This document shows, in pieces, positions 1 to 10,345 of a stretch of DNA of 64,000 nt (the stretch's first letter is position 1; every line of letters starts with the position of its first letter). The DNA comes from Trachythela sp. YZ-2020 (lineage: Eukaryota; Cnidaria; Anthozoa; Malacalcyonacea; Clavulariidae), in contig JADLSH010000275.1 of the NCBI GenBank assembly GCA_016169945.1, forward strand, positions 62,001-126,000, in the 5' to 3' direction. Below the pieces are notes generated by a model. That model was given only the letters and a program-made list of their open reading frames with translations. It had not been told where the DNA came from and ran no database searches. Made by a program: the position numbers and the translations under genes.

Positions 1-2
1 AC

Positions 3-254
3 ATCGAAGAGACTGGAAGACGTTTAGGCGATAGGTTTGCTGAGCACTTGCGTGATGTTAAAAACAATGTGCACAACAAACCGGTTGCTAGGCACTTCAA
101 CAGTGCCAACCACTCCTTTTCTGATATGAAATTATGCGCCATTCATCCCAGTATTGGTGGTAATGATACACGTCGGAAGCAAGAAAAGCGTCTCATTTTT
201 AAACTTGGCACCATTCAGCCTGATGGTATCAATGAGCGTCTCTCCTTCATCTAG
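3..254 (+). pseudogene. PLE GIY-YIG endonuclease, C-terminal part
   Basis: The frame is open from position 3 to a TAG at 252-254 and encodes about 83 residues. The window starts inside the YIG strand: the frame reads I-E-E-T-G-R-R-L-G where the antisense copy at 16276-16566 reads Y-I-G-E-T-G-R-R-L-G. The YIG glycine has therefore become Glu, a probable inactivating change. Further on are the conserved R of DRF, the His of EHL, and the family tail LIFKLGTIQPDGINERLS, which is the usual C-terminus of PLE proteins. GIY-YIG enzymes nick target DNA for primed reverse transcription. The N-terminus and the RT lie outside the window if they exist at all. Confidence 0.8.
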
Positions 255-540
255 CTCATTCTTTTCTCTTAAATACTTCTTATATACTTTCCTCTATATC
301 CCCTCTTCCCTTCCCTTGTACGACATTTATAGCGCTTTGGTTAATGTAACGCCTGTGCGCAGGCCTTCGACCCTATAATCGGGCCGAAGCCTGCACGCAG
401 GCTATATCTTTACATATTAATTATATTTTGTTATGATTGTTATGACTACTTTATTTTCATTGGTTAATATTTTGTTCACGTGACAGCTTTTATAGCGTTG
501 CTATAAAAGCTGATGTAATGTGTTTATCTGTCTACTAATT

Positions 541-576
541 TCTCCTGACGAAGGGCTTTAGCTCGAAACGTCGAGA
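541..576 (+). ncRNA. hammerhead-like ribozyme motif of PLE
   Basis: The strand reads CTGACGA (matching CUGANGA), then GGGC-TTTA-GCTC, which can form a four-pair stem II, then GAAACGTC. TCTC before and GAGA after can pair as stem I. Hammerhead motifs are known in PLE terminal repeats. Two points are weak: the base just after CTGACGA is A and does not pair with its partner, and stem III reduces to the palindrome ACGT with no loop, so activity would need an open or dimeric form. Same motif: minus strand 9249-9284 and 15933-15968. Confidence 0.55.
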
Positions 577-869
577 TTTTGTTTATATCCTTTAGGCACA
601 CTCGAAGCAACCCTCAATTTGTAGTATTAATAGAAATCGTGTTTTCAGTTAAAAAAATGGGATTGCCGACTTTTGAAAGCTCAACTCGAGCGGGCAACAA
701 CTCGAGCGAAGAAAGACGTGATGGAAAATTAATCATTCATGATATGGAAATTGAATCCATTCAAAATGAGAGTTGGGAACAATTTTATCGACTCGCACCA
801 TTCGAACTATACGATATATTCAATCACTTGAGTTGCCAATCGACCAACTACGACTAACAAGGCCTTGCC

Positions 870-2089
870 ACATACTAGAAATACACTCATGCAGAATCCC
901 CTCGCCTATTCGAACTCAGGAATTATACTTCCGAAAATTAATTGTAACATGAAGTATTCGGTCAATCATTGTAACCATAGCAACACACATTTTGGTACAA
1001 AATGATAAAAGAGTAATATAAATATTTGTACTTTTAACTATAAAATTATAAATCGCCCCACTATATAAAGTAGATATGTTATTACGTACTCTTTTGGCTT
1101 TGGTTGTTGTAAAATTTAACCTTAGACATTTCACAAAAACGTCCAAAAATATTCAGAAAACTTCAACTGTTTTTTGACAGTATATTTTTATAAATTTATC
1201 TTTAAAATGAAGTTTTTGACATTACGTTGTTTCTTCAAAATTCAAATTTAAACTTGCTGAAATACCTTTTAGCTTTAATCGATATTATAATATCCTCACA
1301 GAGTGACATACGCTTTTGCAAATCCATAAACTAAAATATGAAAAATAGACATTTACCCGTTTAAAAACACTTCAAAAGTGTCCTTTTTTCAGCCATTCGA
1401 CTGAATCTCGTTTATCTTGTTTTGAAGACTCTGTTTATCGGTATGTTTTTCCAATAGCCCGAGTATTAACAATCATTTTTGATAAATAACAAAATCTTTA
1501 TCTGTTTTAAAAATGTTATCCGTATGTTTCTCTCGACCTGAATTCGCGCATGCGTATAAGGGACTGGTCATTATTTATAGAAGGGAGGGTAGGAGAATTT
1601 TCTATTTTGTAATTTTTTACAATTGAGAGACCCCCCCTAAATAAACCGAAATTAAATTGTGCCCCCCCCCTTTCATATTAGAAAATTTACTGTTGACCCC
1701 CCCTCTTTTTCATAGATAATTTCTCTTATTCATAAATACTAGCCGATGGAGATTCCCAGACACTATATTATTATATACATGGAATTAATCGATAAGATAT
1801 CAAAGTGAACCAACTCAAATATACCAGCAAAATGACATTCAATTACCCTTAAAAATTCAATAGCCCCCCCCCTTTAGCTATTTATTTATACCTATGCCCC
1901 CCCTATTTTTGCCCAGCCCCCCCCCAACCATAAATAATGACCGGTCCCTAACGTACAAAACTCTGAACCGTCCATGACATCGCGGCGGACGACTTTGGAT
2001 TCCACTGTGTTTTCACATACCCGGGTGTAAATACCCGAGCGGAATTAGTACCCTCGCACGGCGCTTCGCGCCGCCTCCGGATAACTGAG
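870..2089 (+). other. AT-rich spacer inside the SWIM pseudogene
   Basis: This is the interval between the two SWIM blocks. The inverted copy at 2545-2870 is contiguous across the same junction, so this stretch is either an intron or an insertion. It ends in AG before block 2 but has no GT at its start. It contains the MITE at 1559-1949 and C-rich tracts near 1620-1925. No coding frame in it is credible. Confidence 0.5.
1559..1949. mobile_element. non-autonomous MITE with GGGACTGGTCATTATTTAT ends
   Basis: AGGGACTGGTCATTATTTAT at the left is matched inverted by ATAAATAATGACCGGTCCCT at the right, spanning about 390 bp. The interior is AT-rich with runs of seven to eleven C, and no frame is open. 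A similar right end recurs near 45537-45551 (TGACCAGTCCCTTA). The target duplication is unclear. Confidence 0.65.
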
Positions 2090-2544
2090 TCTTTCGATGA
2101 CTACAGACTGTCTGAAGAGGGGTATGTAGAGCCGTTGTTAACAATCACGCTAAACAATGAAGGTCTACATGTTTATGTTGGGAAAGTGAGACCAGCCATG
2201 AAGACTAAAACCGATGACGGGAGAGATCATCGTGATCATCGTTCAGGGAAAAGACGCAAACAGAGGCAGCATTCTAAATACCAAGTGTATATATAAAGGT
2301 GGTCGTGACGGTGTATGTAAGCACATATCTCCAGCAATGTATTCGCTCGAAGAACTTCTAAATACTCGTGGCAATAATAGCGCGACAAGCGGTCCCTGTT
2401 TGTGGTTAGAAGCCGACCTCAAGCACGCAAACATGCGAAGTCCGAGAGTTGGTGATAGAGAAAGAAAATTTACCATCTCATCAAAAATGCGCAAAATATT
2501 GACATTGATGTGATAGAAACGCGCGACAGATTTCCACCACGCAA

Positions 2545-2870
2545 AAAACACAACATGTAGACCTTCATTCTTCAGCGTGATTGTTAACAACGATTCTACA
2601 TACTCCTCTTCAAACAGTATGTAGTCATCGAAAGACTTGTAAGCGGCAAGGCGTTGTTTGTCGTTAGTTGGTCGATTGGCAAATCAAGTGATTGAATATA
2701 TCGTATAGTCCGAATGGCGCGAGTCGATAAAGTTGTTCACGACTTTCATGTTGAACGGGTTTCAATTTCCATATCATTAATTATTAATTTGCCACACGTC
2801 TTTCTTCGCTCGAGTTGTTGTCCGTCAAGCTTTCAAAAGTCGGCAATCCTATTTTTTGAACTGGAAACGC
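2545..2870 (-). pseudogene. inverted, uninterrupted partial copy of the SWIM gene
   Basis: Read on the minus strand, this block matches the plus-strand sequences 640-868 and 2090-2180 joined directly, with no spacer between them. It covers the region from the bases upstream of the first block through LLTITLKNEGLHV and then diverges. It has its own lesions: the TNYD region carries a shift and an in-frame TAA. Together with 2090-2180 it forms an inverted repeat around the SWIM core. The missing spacer means either that the spacer was inserted after copying or that this copy derives from spliced RNA. Confidence 0.65.
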
Positions 2871-4957
2871 GATTTCTATTCATTATAGACTTATACAGTT
2901 ATAGCCACTTACGCTAACTCCGCGTTCAACTAAATATTTCTTTATTGCCACGACAGTCATCGTTTTAAAATCCATGTCTTCGAAACCACTTTACATTGTT
3001 TACTAGTAATGGCTGAAAATGCTTTTATTTTAAAACATTATAGCGCGATCGCGTGCAAGCTGTTGTTCGAACATATAATACGAGCTTGTACAAATGTCCG
3101 AACTCATGGTGTTTGTTTACATGTTTTGTCACGTGGCGCTGCACGTGTTTTTAGTGCCGAAAAGGTCAGTCGGATCTTAGACGTTTGCTAAAACCCTTTG
3201 AAATGTTTGTAAAACTTAACTGCTTTTCAACTGATAGTCTGATACGCTTTGCCATAAACTTTGTCTTTGACTTTAATATAAAATTTTTCTTAAATGCACA
3301 GTAATTCCACAGGGGGCCCAACTACGGTTTATGTCTGTAAGCAAGTGTAACATAATCAAAATAATAAACTTACTTGGAAATATTTCCACAAACAATAAAG
3401 ATATTAATATGTTCGGAAAAGAACAGCAAACAATTATCTATATGAAGTACTATAGAGCGCATATGGAATTAATAATAGAAATAAAATAGAAATAATAGAA
3501 GGGTTAAGCAAGGGTCACGTTATCGTTCGGAAATGCACCTCAAGCTAATTTTAGCCATTTTCTCGCTTACGTATTTATCGGTTAATAATATTAAAAAACT
3601 AACATAGTACATACAACCACAAACATATATTTCAAACAGGCGACAATTTATCGTTTAAAAGCATAGTAACGACTTTGCAATGTGACAACACGCGCAGATT
3701 ACGTCAGGAAACTTACAGACTATTCAGAATAAGATCAATAGACGTGAAGTGTCAAATACAAAATGGAATGCGCTATTTGTTTTCGATATATTAACACATA
3801 CGACGTGTAATTTGAATAATGTACATATGACATTGTGCAGAATTATTTCTAAATTTTTAAATTACTACTTGTAAACAAAAAACAATTAATGCCACGCACA
3901 TAATTTTGTTTGTAAAAAAATTCAAAAACATACACAAATATCGATATTACAACTTGTGACTTAATTAAAATTGAAAAATGACACTTAATTTCAATGCATA
4001 TGTATTTAAAACTGTTGTGGAAATTGAATTCGATAGACTGTCGCTCTAATAGCAGGCAAATTAAGGTTCTATTGCAAACAATAACATGTTCATATAAAAT
4101 ACTTCACTTTACAATACATAAATATATATTTTCTTCAAGATTTCATTCGATCGAATAAATTTATTCAATAAATTCAGGACGGCCGCTTTGGTTGAAATGA
4201 TTCCATGCCCGGCTGCTCGGTAGCAAGGGTATCCAAATATATGGCAGCAAATTTGGAGTGAATTCTGTCTTTGTGATTTGTTACAATAAATAAATTGCGC
4301 TAAATAACAAATAAGTGAAATAGCAGCTATTTTTAAAATCGAAATGCCAATCCGAACATCTCACAAGCGCCGAACTTCATCCGAACTGTGGCTTCGGGAT
4401 TTCATGACGTGAGCGTGGATAGGCTAGTCGTGGTACACATATTGCGAAAATGGCGAAGAATGCTTCCTGTTAAACTCGTTTAGTATAATTTCATTAGTAA
4501 ATAATGCCTTTCGGGGGGTTTTATTGGTTGGCTGAGCAGCAAATCTGAGTCATTTTTTACTAGCCTGAGTAGTAAAAAATGCTTTTCTTTCCAAATGGCT
4601 TCCCAAAGTTGTTTTGTAGTGACTTCTATCCATGCAATTAAAGAAATAAAGGATAATTCTGTTCCACAAAACACAAATCTAGCAACAAAATATGGGCGTA
4701 TAATAATATTATAATTAGCACGTTCTATACATCATAAATAACTTATTGTCATTACGTCGGTCCTCCAAAGTAACTCAATTCGTAGAAAATGATTCTGAAA
4801 ACGAGATGCTTTCAAATTGAATCAGAAAAAGGTTATCATGGGTTAAACATGGCATACTTCTGATAACTAGTGGGACTTAATTGCGCGCGGCCAAGTGTTG
4901 CTAAATTACTTCCGGTGACGTAAAGAGCAGGGCACGCTTCGACAATCTCAGACAAAA

Positions 4958-5104
4958 ATGGAGAAACAAGCTTCAAGTGTAAGCAAAAAAAGGCATTGTA
5001 AAGTCTTTTGTGTTGCTGGTGGACCAAATCAAAGGTCTTGTACAAATAATGGAGATACCCCTGGCCAAAGATGTATCGCTTTCCTACATATAGCCACAGA
5101 ATAG
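4958..5104 (+). pseudogene. THAP-like first-exon remnant (unit A)
   Basis: This is a 48-residue open stretch from ATG: MEKQASSVSKKRHCKVFCVA, then GGPNQRSCTNNGDTPG. The spacing of Cys residues before a TPG turn resembles the start of THAP-type C2CH zinc fingers, which bind DNA and often sit on transposase genes. Continuation as a THAP domain (GISMH.FP) would need a shift after TPG, where the frame runs into RCIAFLHI. No downstream exon is visible. The assignment rests on short motif memory only. Confidence 0.35.
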
Positions 5105-5787
5105 AGACGTACAGAAGTGTGACTGCTGATTAAAAATGTGTAAGCCGTTTTTGCGAAAAAGCCGCCATGTTCTTAGCAAGTGCCGTCAAGAGAGGCAGTC
5201 ACCCCCTGAAAACATTCAAAATGGCGGCATGTGAAGGCGTGGAAAGTACGCAAATATGCGTTTGAAACATGGGCTAAACTATTGTAAATTGTCTTTATTT
5301 ACCGACAGTAATATTTTTTGTTACTATCAAGTCTATGTGTGGAATGGTTAATCGGAAAGAGATTTCACACCGAATTTTGACAATTTCACTTCGTGATTTT
5401 GGTATTTGGCTATTTGCCTATTTGGTGTATTCATTGGACCCGTATTGACGGTATTGTCTTGGATCATCCATTCATCCATGCAAGAAAATATGCCCCAAAA
5501 TAGATGGATTGGTTATCTAAAAGGATCAAACTATTCCTGTATTTCAAAGGAATGATTTCAGTCATTTCACATTTCAGGACTTGCTTTTGTTGGTTTTGTC
5601 TTCGCAAATAATTCTTCAATGGATCATAGGGATGTCGGCCGGATGTGGGTATAGAAAATTCGTGATTAGCCTCGTTAAGTTGGTTGGTTTCTTCAGGGAT
5701 CCTTGCATATGTTAAATTGCCCGACTTGCACATCTAGCTTTCTGCAGTCAAGCTTTCCAACGTTGTCTGATCAGTCATTTTGGATTA

Positions 5788-6038
5788 CTGTCGATGCAAT
5801 GAAAGTGTTGATAAAATATTGCATCAATTCTTTTCCTCAAGTTGATTGCTCAAAAATTGCTCAACTTCCTGTTTACTAGCATACTTGTTCCCAATTGGTC
5901 AATCAATCACTGAAATAAAACGCCATTGGTCGATTCACACACACAGGAAGTTGAGCAATTTTTGAGAAAATGTATTGATCAACTTGAGGAAAAGAATAGA
6001 TATGCAATATTTTATCAACATTTCCATTGCATCGACAG
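5788..6038. mobile_element. palindromic hairpin MITE, TA flanks (unit A)
   Basis: The left arm starts CTGTCGATGCAATG and the right arm ends CATTGCATCGACAG, with TA on both sides. The arms are about 90 bp, nearly complementary along their length, and include TTGCTCAAAAATTGCTCAAC against its complement. A ~75 bp loop separates them. TA flanks suggest a Tc1/mariner-type target duplication. Confidence 0.7.
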
Positions 6039-6490
6039 TAAAAACGTGCTTTTACAGGGAAGTGTCAGTATGATTAAAGCAAAGGCTCTATGAGAGTTAA
6101 ATCCTTGGCATTTTATCCCGGCCTTTGTGTCTCTGTTCAAACCCCTGGATAGCATGATGGCAAGCGTGTTAAAATCTATCTTTCCCCCACACAGGCTGCA
6201 GAGTATGGCAGTGGCGCACCCAAGATAAATTAATGCAATAACAATGGCGCACTTAGGGGCGCACATTAGAAAAGTGATGAGGGGGAGGACTTTTTTCCCA
6301 TGCACGATATTTTTCCGCTGCTTTGGCTTTGCAGAAATATTTTTGCACTAAAATTTTGTGCATACATTTTTCATTATGAAAGCTCTGATTGCAATTTGGA
6401 ACATGAGCAAATAAAGCAGTAAAGAAAAACAAAATGGCGTTTGCTATGAGCGACACTGTATCGAAGTATCGAACGACCATGTGATCTTAC

Positions 6491-6849
6491 TTGATCTTCC
6501 ATGAGGGCTTTCAGTGGAGAAATAACCACTACTATGCTGGTTCCCGTGCTTCTTCGAAAGAGAATACGGCCATTACGGGTGCAGCTTGAAATATGAGCGA
6601 TTTCCCACACGATGTAGGGAGATTAATGAAAACATCTCGTTTCGAAAACAATTGAGCTAGGGCCTCTTCCTGTTCTTTATACAAAGAAGGTACTTGAAAA
6701 ACATTTAATACCTTATTAATTGCACGTTTCCATAAAATATTTCGATCTGTTTCCATAATGTAAATTCCGCCATCTTTTATTTTTTCCGACATGTCTAATG
6801 AACCAATGAAAACGCACAATACATGCAATTTTAGTGTGACCAATGACAA
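6491..6849 (-). pseudogene. RecQ-like helicase, N-terminal exon (unit A)
   Basis: Reading minus from 6849, the frame includes MSEKIKDGG and then VPSLYKEQEEALAQLF, which fits the RecQ Q-motif zone. It continues with LPTSCGKSLIFQ (Walker A; G[Y/F]GKS in most RecQs) and, after a 2-bp deletion near 6570, VVVISPLKALMEDQ (motif Ia). The exon ends at a GT donor at 6490-6489. RecQ enzymes are ATP-dependent 3'-5' DNA helicases; here only the first ~100 residues exist and no later exon is seen. The sequence GACGTCAT near 6870 could belong to a promoter. It is a pseudogene because of the frameshift and missing exons. Confidence 0.7.
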
Positions 6850-7596
6850 TCTGTTATCTAAATCTCGACTAACGCTCTGACGTCATCGGACAAGATTAGT
6901 GACGAATGTTCTCAGACGAATATTTTTCGTTATTCGTCTGTCTCAGGCTACCATTAATGTAAAGGGACCTAGGGGGTCTGGAGGTCCTCCCCCAGAAAAT
7001 GTTTGAATTCTTGATTCTCTGTGGCTTGATTTCCTGCATTTTAGTGAGAGGTTTTTAGTCTATCCCCTGTGGCATGAATTTCTTTTTTGCAAATTTGATC
7101 TTGAATGCATTTTTTTCATTTCATTTTCATTTGTGCACAGGCACCCCGCATATGCATTTCAAGGCGCACCTGAGAAATTTTGGGTAGTTTTGCGCACTCG
7201 CACTTCAGGTGTGGCCTGATTGCGCACCCAAGGTCTTGTTGAAAAGTGCCATACTCTGCAGTCTGGGCCCACAAAATCCTATTAAAACCCTGCATATGCC
7301 CAGGGGGTGGGATTTCAATTGACTACTACATTATAACCACACAGTGGCATTACCCTAGTATAATGCACCTATCAAGGATATCAATCCCTACAAAGTACCA
7401 TCCACTGACAAGTAAAATCGTCTGGCTTTAGACAGAGTAAAATGCTAAATTGGGGTACATTGCCAGCAAATTAATGGGTTAACATTTAAGGTCATGTTAC
7501 ACAAGGCAATGCCTAGTTACTGCAACTTAGTATATAGTTGATAATATCTCTACGGAGGTTGACTGTTGTGTAAAACTACCTGAAAATACAATGAGA

Positions 7597-7637
7597 ACTT
7601 CGACGTTTCAAGTGAAGGCCCTTCGTCTGTAAGTTAG
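7597..7637 (-). ncRNA. second-family PLE hammerhead-like motif (unit A)
   Basis: The minus strand reads CTTACAGACGAAGGGCC and then GAAACGTCGAAG. It has the same layout as the motif at 541-576, with ACTT and AAGT able to pair as stem I, but CUGANGA is CAGACGA, which should impair cleavage. The flanking TTGACTGTTGTGTAAAAC block also precedes the motif at 48630-48672. In unit B a 79-bp deletion leaves only the GAACTTCGACGTTTC edge at about 14346-14360. Confidence 0.45.
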
Positions 7638-7639
7638 TA

Positions 7640-8640
7640 GGATTATATCTAAAGAATAATTTTATTCTTAACTTGAACTTATTCTTTTAACTTGATTATG
7701 CAGTTTATAATTAAAATTATATTAACTAGGGGTCTTAAGTAAAAAGCCTATCCAGGTTTCCAGTAGCCCCCTAGCCCAAATGTAAAATATTTAATAGATT
7801 ACTAGAAATGCAAAAATGTTTTTCTTTAAATGGGTGAAAATATTAAAATAAATAGGAAGCTTTGGGAAAGTTAGATGGGAAATTCTTCTCAGGCGAGAAA
7901 CTTGTCTTAAATTCATAGTTATATTCAGACGGGTTTCTAGAGAAAACTTTTCTGTCTGACACAAGTTTCTCATCTCTAATTTGACTTCAGCTATTATGTG
8001 GGTAATAAATTGTCTATGTTCTTTATCGACTGTTTTCCATATCTATATACTTCTCTCAGGCAGTGTTACCTGCTACACAACAAACCATTATGAAACTTTC
8101 CATTAAATATACACAGGGTCCAAAACAAGTTTGATCATGTTATAAAATTTCCATTGCTTTTTGTTTCAATTCGTTTAGTTTCCATTTACTTTTTCAGTTT
8201 TATAACTTCCAACTATGTCTTGCATAAATTTCTTTTCCATACTTATAAAGTATATCATTGACCCATGTCTTCTGAATATTGTCTTGTTTTAGAAATTTTG
8301 CTGACTTCCCAAATATACATTATGTTATCTGTAATCCTTTCTATCAAATCATTCAAGTGTAGAGGAAGTTATCTTGGTACTGAGGATTGTACAAAAAGAT
8401 TGTACACTGTAGCAAACATGGTGTTTTTAATATCTGACTAAAGTAATTGAGTATGAATTGTTATATTGTTATGCTCTCCACTCCTACGAGGATAAAAAAA
8501 CAAAAAAATATTAAGAAGATTTCCTTTAAATTATATCTTATGCGCACACATGATTTGAAGTTGTAATAAATCATTCGGTAACAATAAACCTTAATCGAGA
8601 GAATAAAAAAGCGTCTCTATTGCTTTCTACTTCCTGAAAA
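7640..8640. other. non-coding AT-rich interval (unit A), repeated in unit B
   Basis: I see no open frame or inverted repeat worth naming here. The stretch is repeated at about 14365-15310. It holds ordinary AT-rich sequence with poly-A/T runs. Confidence 0.5.
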
Positions 8641-9010
8641 GGCTGAAATCAATGCCGCCATCTTGAATTTTTTATGTTCAGGAGGGGGGTGCATTACTGA
8701 GCTATTCTATATTACTGGAGGACGTGCACGGCAGTGAAAAGTGAATCCAAAAACATGGCGGATTTCGGCATTTGCTGACGTCAATTGGTCCCAAATGCCC
8801 ATGGTAATTACCACTGACAAACCGCGATCCTAAGCTTCAAACAAAGTGTTTGCCCCCCTGGTTTTTGCCCAAATATTTTAATATTTTTATTTATTTTTCC
8901 CCGGCCTTGCTAAACATCCAACAACGACGAGAGAAAAATGCCTTTTTGCTGCAATTCTTTATCAAAGAAAAATATTTCTTCTCACCGTAAGAATCCATGA
9001 AACTCTTTAT
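8640..9010 (+). promoter_or_regulatory. promoter-like dispersed repeat with short ATG exon (unit A)
   Basis: The stretch holds GCCGCCATCTTG, CTGGAGGACGTGC, AACATGGCGG and TGACGTCAATTGG (CRE-like plus inverted CCAAT box). An ATG at 8938 begins MPFCCNSLSKKNISSH, followed by GTAAGA, a good splice donor. Unit B repeats it at 15310-15690, and a third, inverted copy lies at 20560-20900. It looks like a promoter and first exon carried by a repeat family; no later exon is recognisable. Confidence 0.4.
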
Positions 9011-9248
9011 ACTTTGTAGTTTTTACTGCAGGCCTATACACAAAGGGTCAAAGGCTTAATTTTAATTTTCACATAGTGTAAATTGTACAAGCAGAAATGG
9101 CGTAAAAAATCGTTTTTAAACAAAAAATTGCCATGTATAAAGCCTATAAACCTAGCTATCCCTTTTCTTTGATAAAATTCAGCTATAAATGTTTTGTATA
9201 AGAACAAATGAGGGTTATTTCGCGTGTGCCTAAAAGATATAAACAAAA

Positions 9249-9527
9249 TCTCGACGTTTCGAGCTAAAGCCCTTCGTCAGGAGAAATTAGTAGACAGATA
9301 AACACATTACATCAAGCTGCACGCAGTCTATATCTTTACATATTAATTCTATTTTGTTATGATTGTTATGACTACTTTATTTTCATTGGTTAATATTTTG
9401 TTCACGTGACAGCTTTTATAGCAAATTAATATGTAAAGATATAGACTGCGTGCAGGCTTCGGCCCGATTATAGGGTCGAAGGCCTGCGCATAGGCGTTAC
9501 ACTTATCAAAGCGCTATAAATAAAGTT
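9249..9527 (-). mobile_element. PLE 3' UTR, antisense, truncated (unit A)
   Basis: The hammerhead-like motif lies at 9249-9284 on the minus strand, followed by the UTR seen at 340-540. Unlike the plus copy, this one contains a 31-bp perfect inverted repeat (arms about 9315-9345 and 9424-9454). The GIY-YIG coding part is missing; the sequence stops at GCGCTATAAAT. Confidence 0.75.
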
Positions 9528-10345
9528 GTTCACGACTATCGATAAAGTTGTTCACGACTTTCATGTTGAACGGGTTTCAATTTCCATATCATGAATTATT
9601 AATTTGCCATTACGTCTTTCTTCGCTCGAGTTGTTGTCCGTCAAGCTTTCAAAAGTCGGCAATCCTATTTTTTGAACTGGAAACGCGATTTCTATTCATT
9701 ATAGACTTATACAGTTATAGCCACTTACGCTAACTCCGCGTTCAACTAAATATTTCTTTATTGCCACGACAGTCATCGTTTTAAAATCCATGTCTTCGAA
9801 ACCACTTTACATTGTTTACTAGTAATGGCTGAAAATGCTTTTATTTTAAAACATTATAGCGCGATCGCGTGCAAGCTGTTGTTCGAACATATAATACGAG
9901 CTTGTACAAATGTCCGAACTCATGGTGTTTGTTTACATGTTTTGTCACGTGGCGCTGCACGTGTTTTTAGTGCCGAAAAGGTCAGTCGGATCTTAGACGT
10001 TTGCTAAAACCCTTTGAAATGTTTGTAAAACTTAACTGCTTTTCAACTGATAGTCTGATACGCTTTGCCATAAACTTTGTCTTTGACTTTAATATAAAAT
10101 TTTTCTTAAATGCACAGTAATTCCACAGGGGGCCCAACTACGGTTTATGTCTGTAAGCAAGTGTAACATAATCAAAATAATAAACTTACTTGGAAATATT
10201 TCCACAAACAATAAAGATATTAATATGTTCGGAAAAGAACAGCAAACAATTATCGATATGAAGTACTATAGAGCGCATATGGAATTAATAATAGAAATAA
10301 AATAGAAATAATAGAAGGGTTAAGCAAGGGTCACGTGATCGTTCG

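Larger units (their letters stand above)
1..640 (+). mobile_element. Penelope-like element, 3' end
   Basis: This is the 3' part of a Penelope-like retroelement cut by the window edge. It holds the C-terminal GIY-YIG coding tail (3-254), a 3' UTR with the paired arms GCCTGTGCGCAGGC and GCCTGCACGCAGGC around 347-404, and a hammerhead-like motif at 541-576. The same UTR recurs antisense at 9249-9527 and 15933-16204, which shows that this is a repeat family. PLEs couple a reverse transcriptase to a GIY-YIG endonuclease. Only the endonuclease end is present here, so the copy is 5' truncated or continues outside the window. The 3' boundary near 600-640 is approximate. Confidence 0.8.
657..2513 (+). 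pseudogene. SWIM zinc-finger gene, broken multicopy family
   Basis: There are two coding blocks. Block 1 (657-868) starts at an ATG (MGLPTFESS) and has in-frame stops at 855-857 and 867-869. Block 2 (2090-2513) begins after an AG with SFDDYRLSEEGYVEP and reads through GLHVYVGKVRPAMK. It then shifts frame near 2215 into the SWIM core, where CIYKGGRDGVCKH is followed by NTRGNNSATSGPCLW. SWIM fingers have the pattern CxC-n-CxH; the second Cys is Tyr here. I remember this family as a multicopy SWIM gene of cnidarians, sometimes linked to YqaJ-type nucleases, but no nuclease domain is present. About 1.2 kb, including a MITE, separates the two blocks. Confidence 0.7.
2729..9527. repeat. tandem duplication unit A (~6.8 kb)
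   Basis: Unit A and unit B (9540-16204) run in the same direction and match nearly base for base over most of their length, with an offset of about 6.67-6.87 kb that changes at indels. Unit A has an extra ~150 bp at about 5627-5780, an extra 47 bp in the RecQ leader and an intact PLE motif at 7597-7637. It lacks ~40 bp at 3528 and ~155 bp present in unit B at 13987-14145. The junction 9519-9545 repeats an ATAAAGTTGTTCACGACT block. The unit is built from transposon and first-exon remnants. Confidence 0.9.

Noticed and set aside
2243..2590. 115-codon minus frame
   Set aside because: It is the shadow of the SWIM region on the plus strand and spans the inverted-repeat loop.
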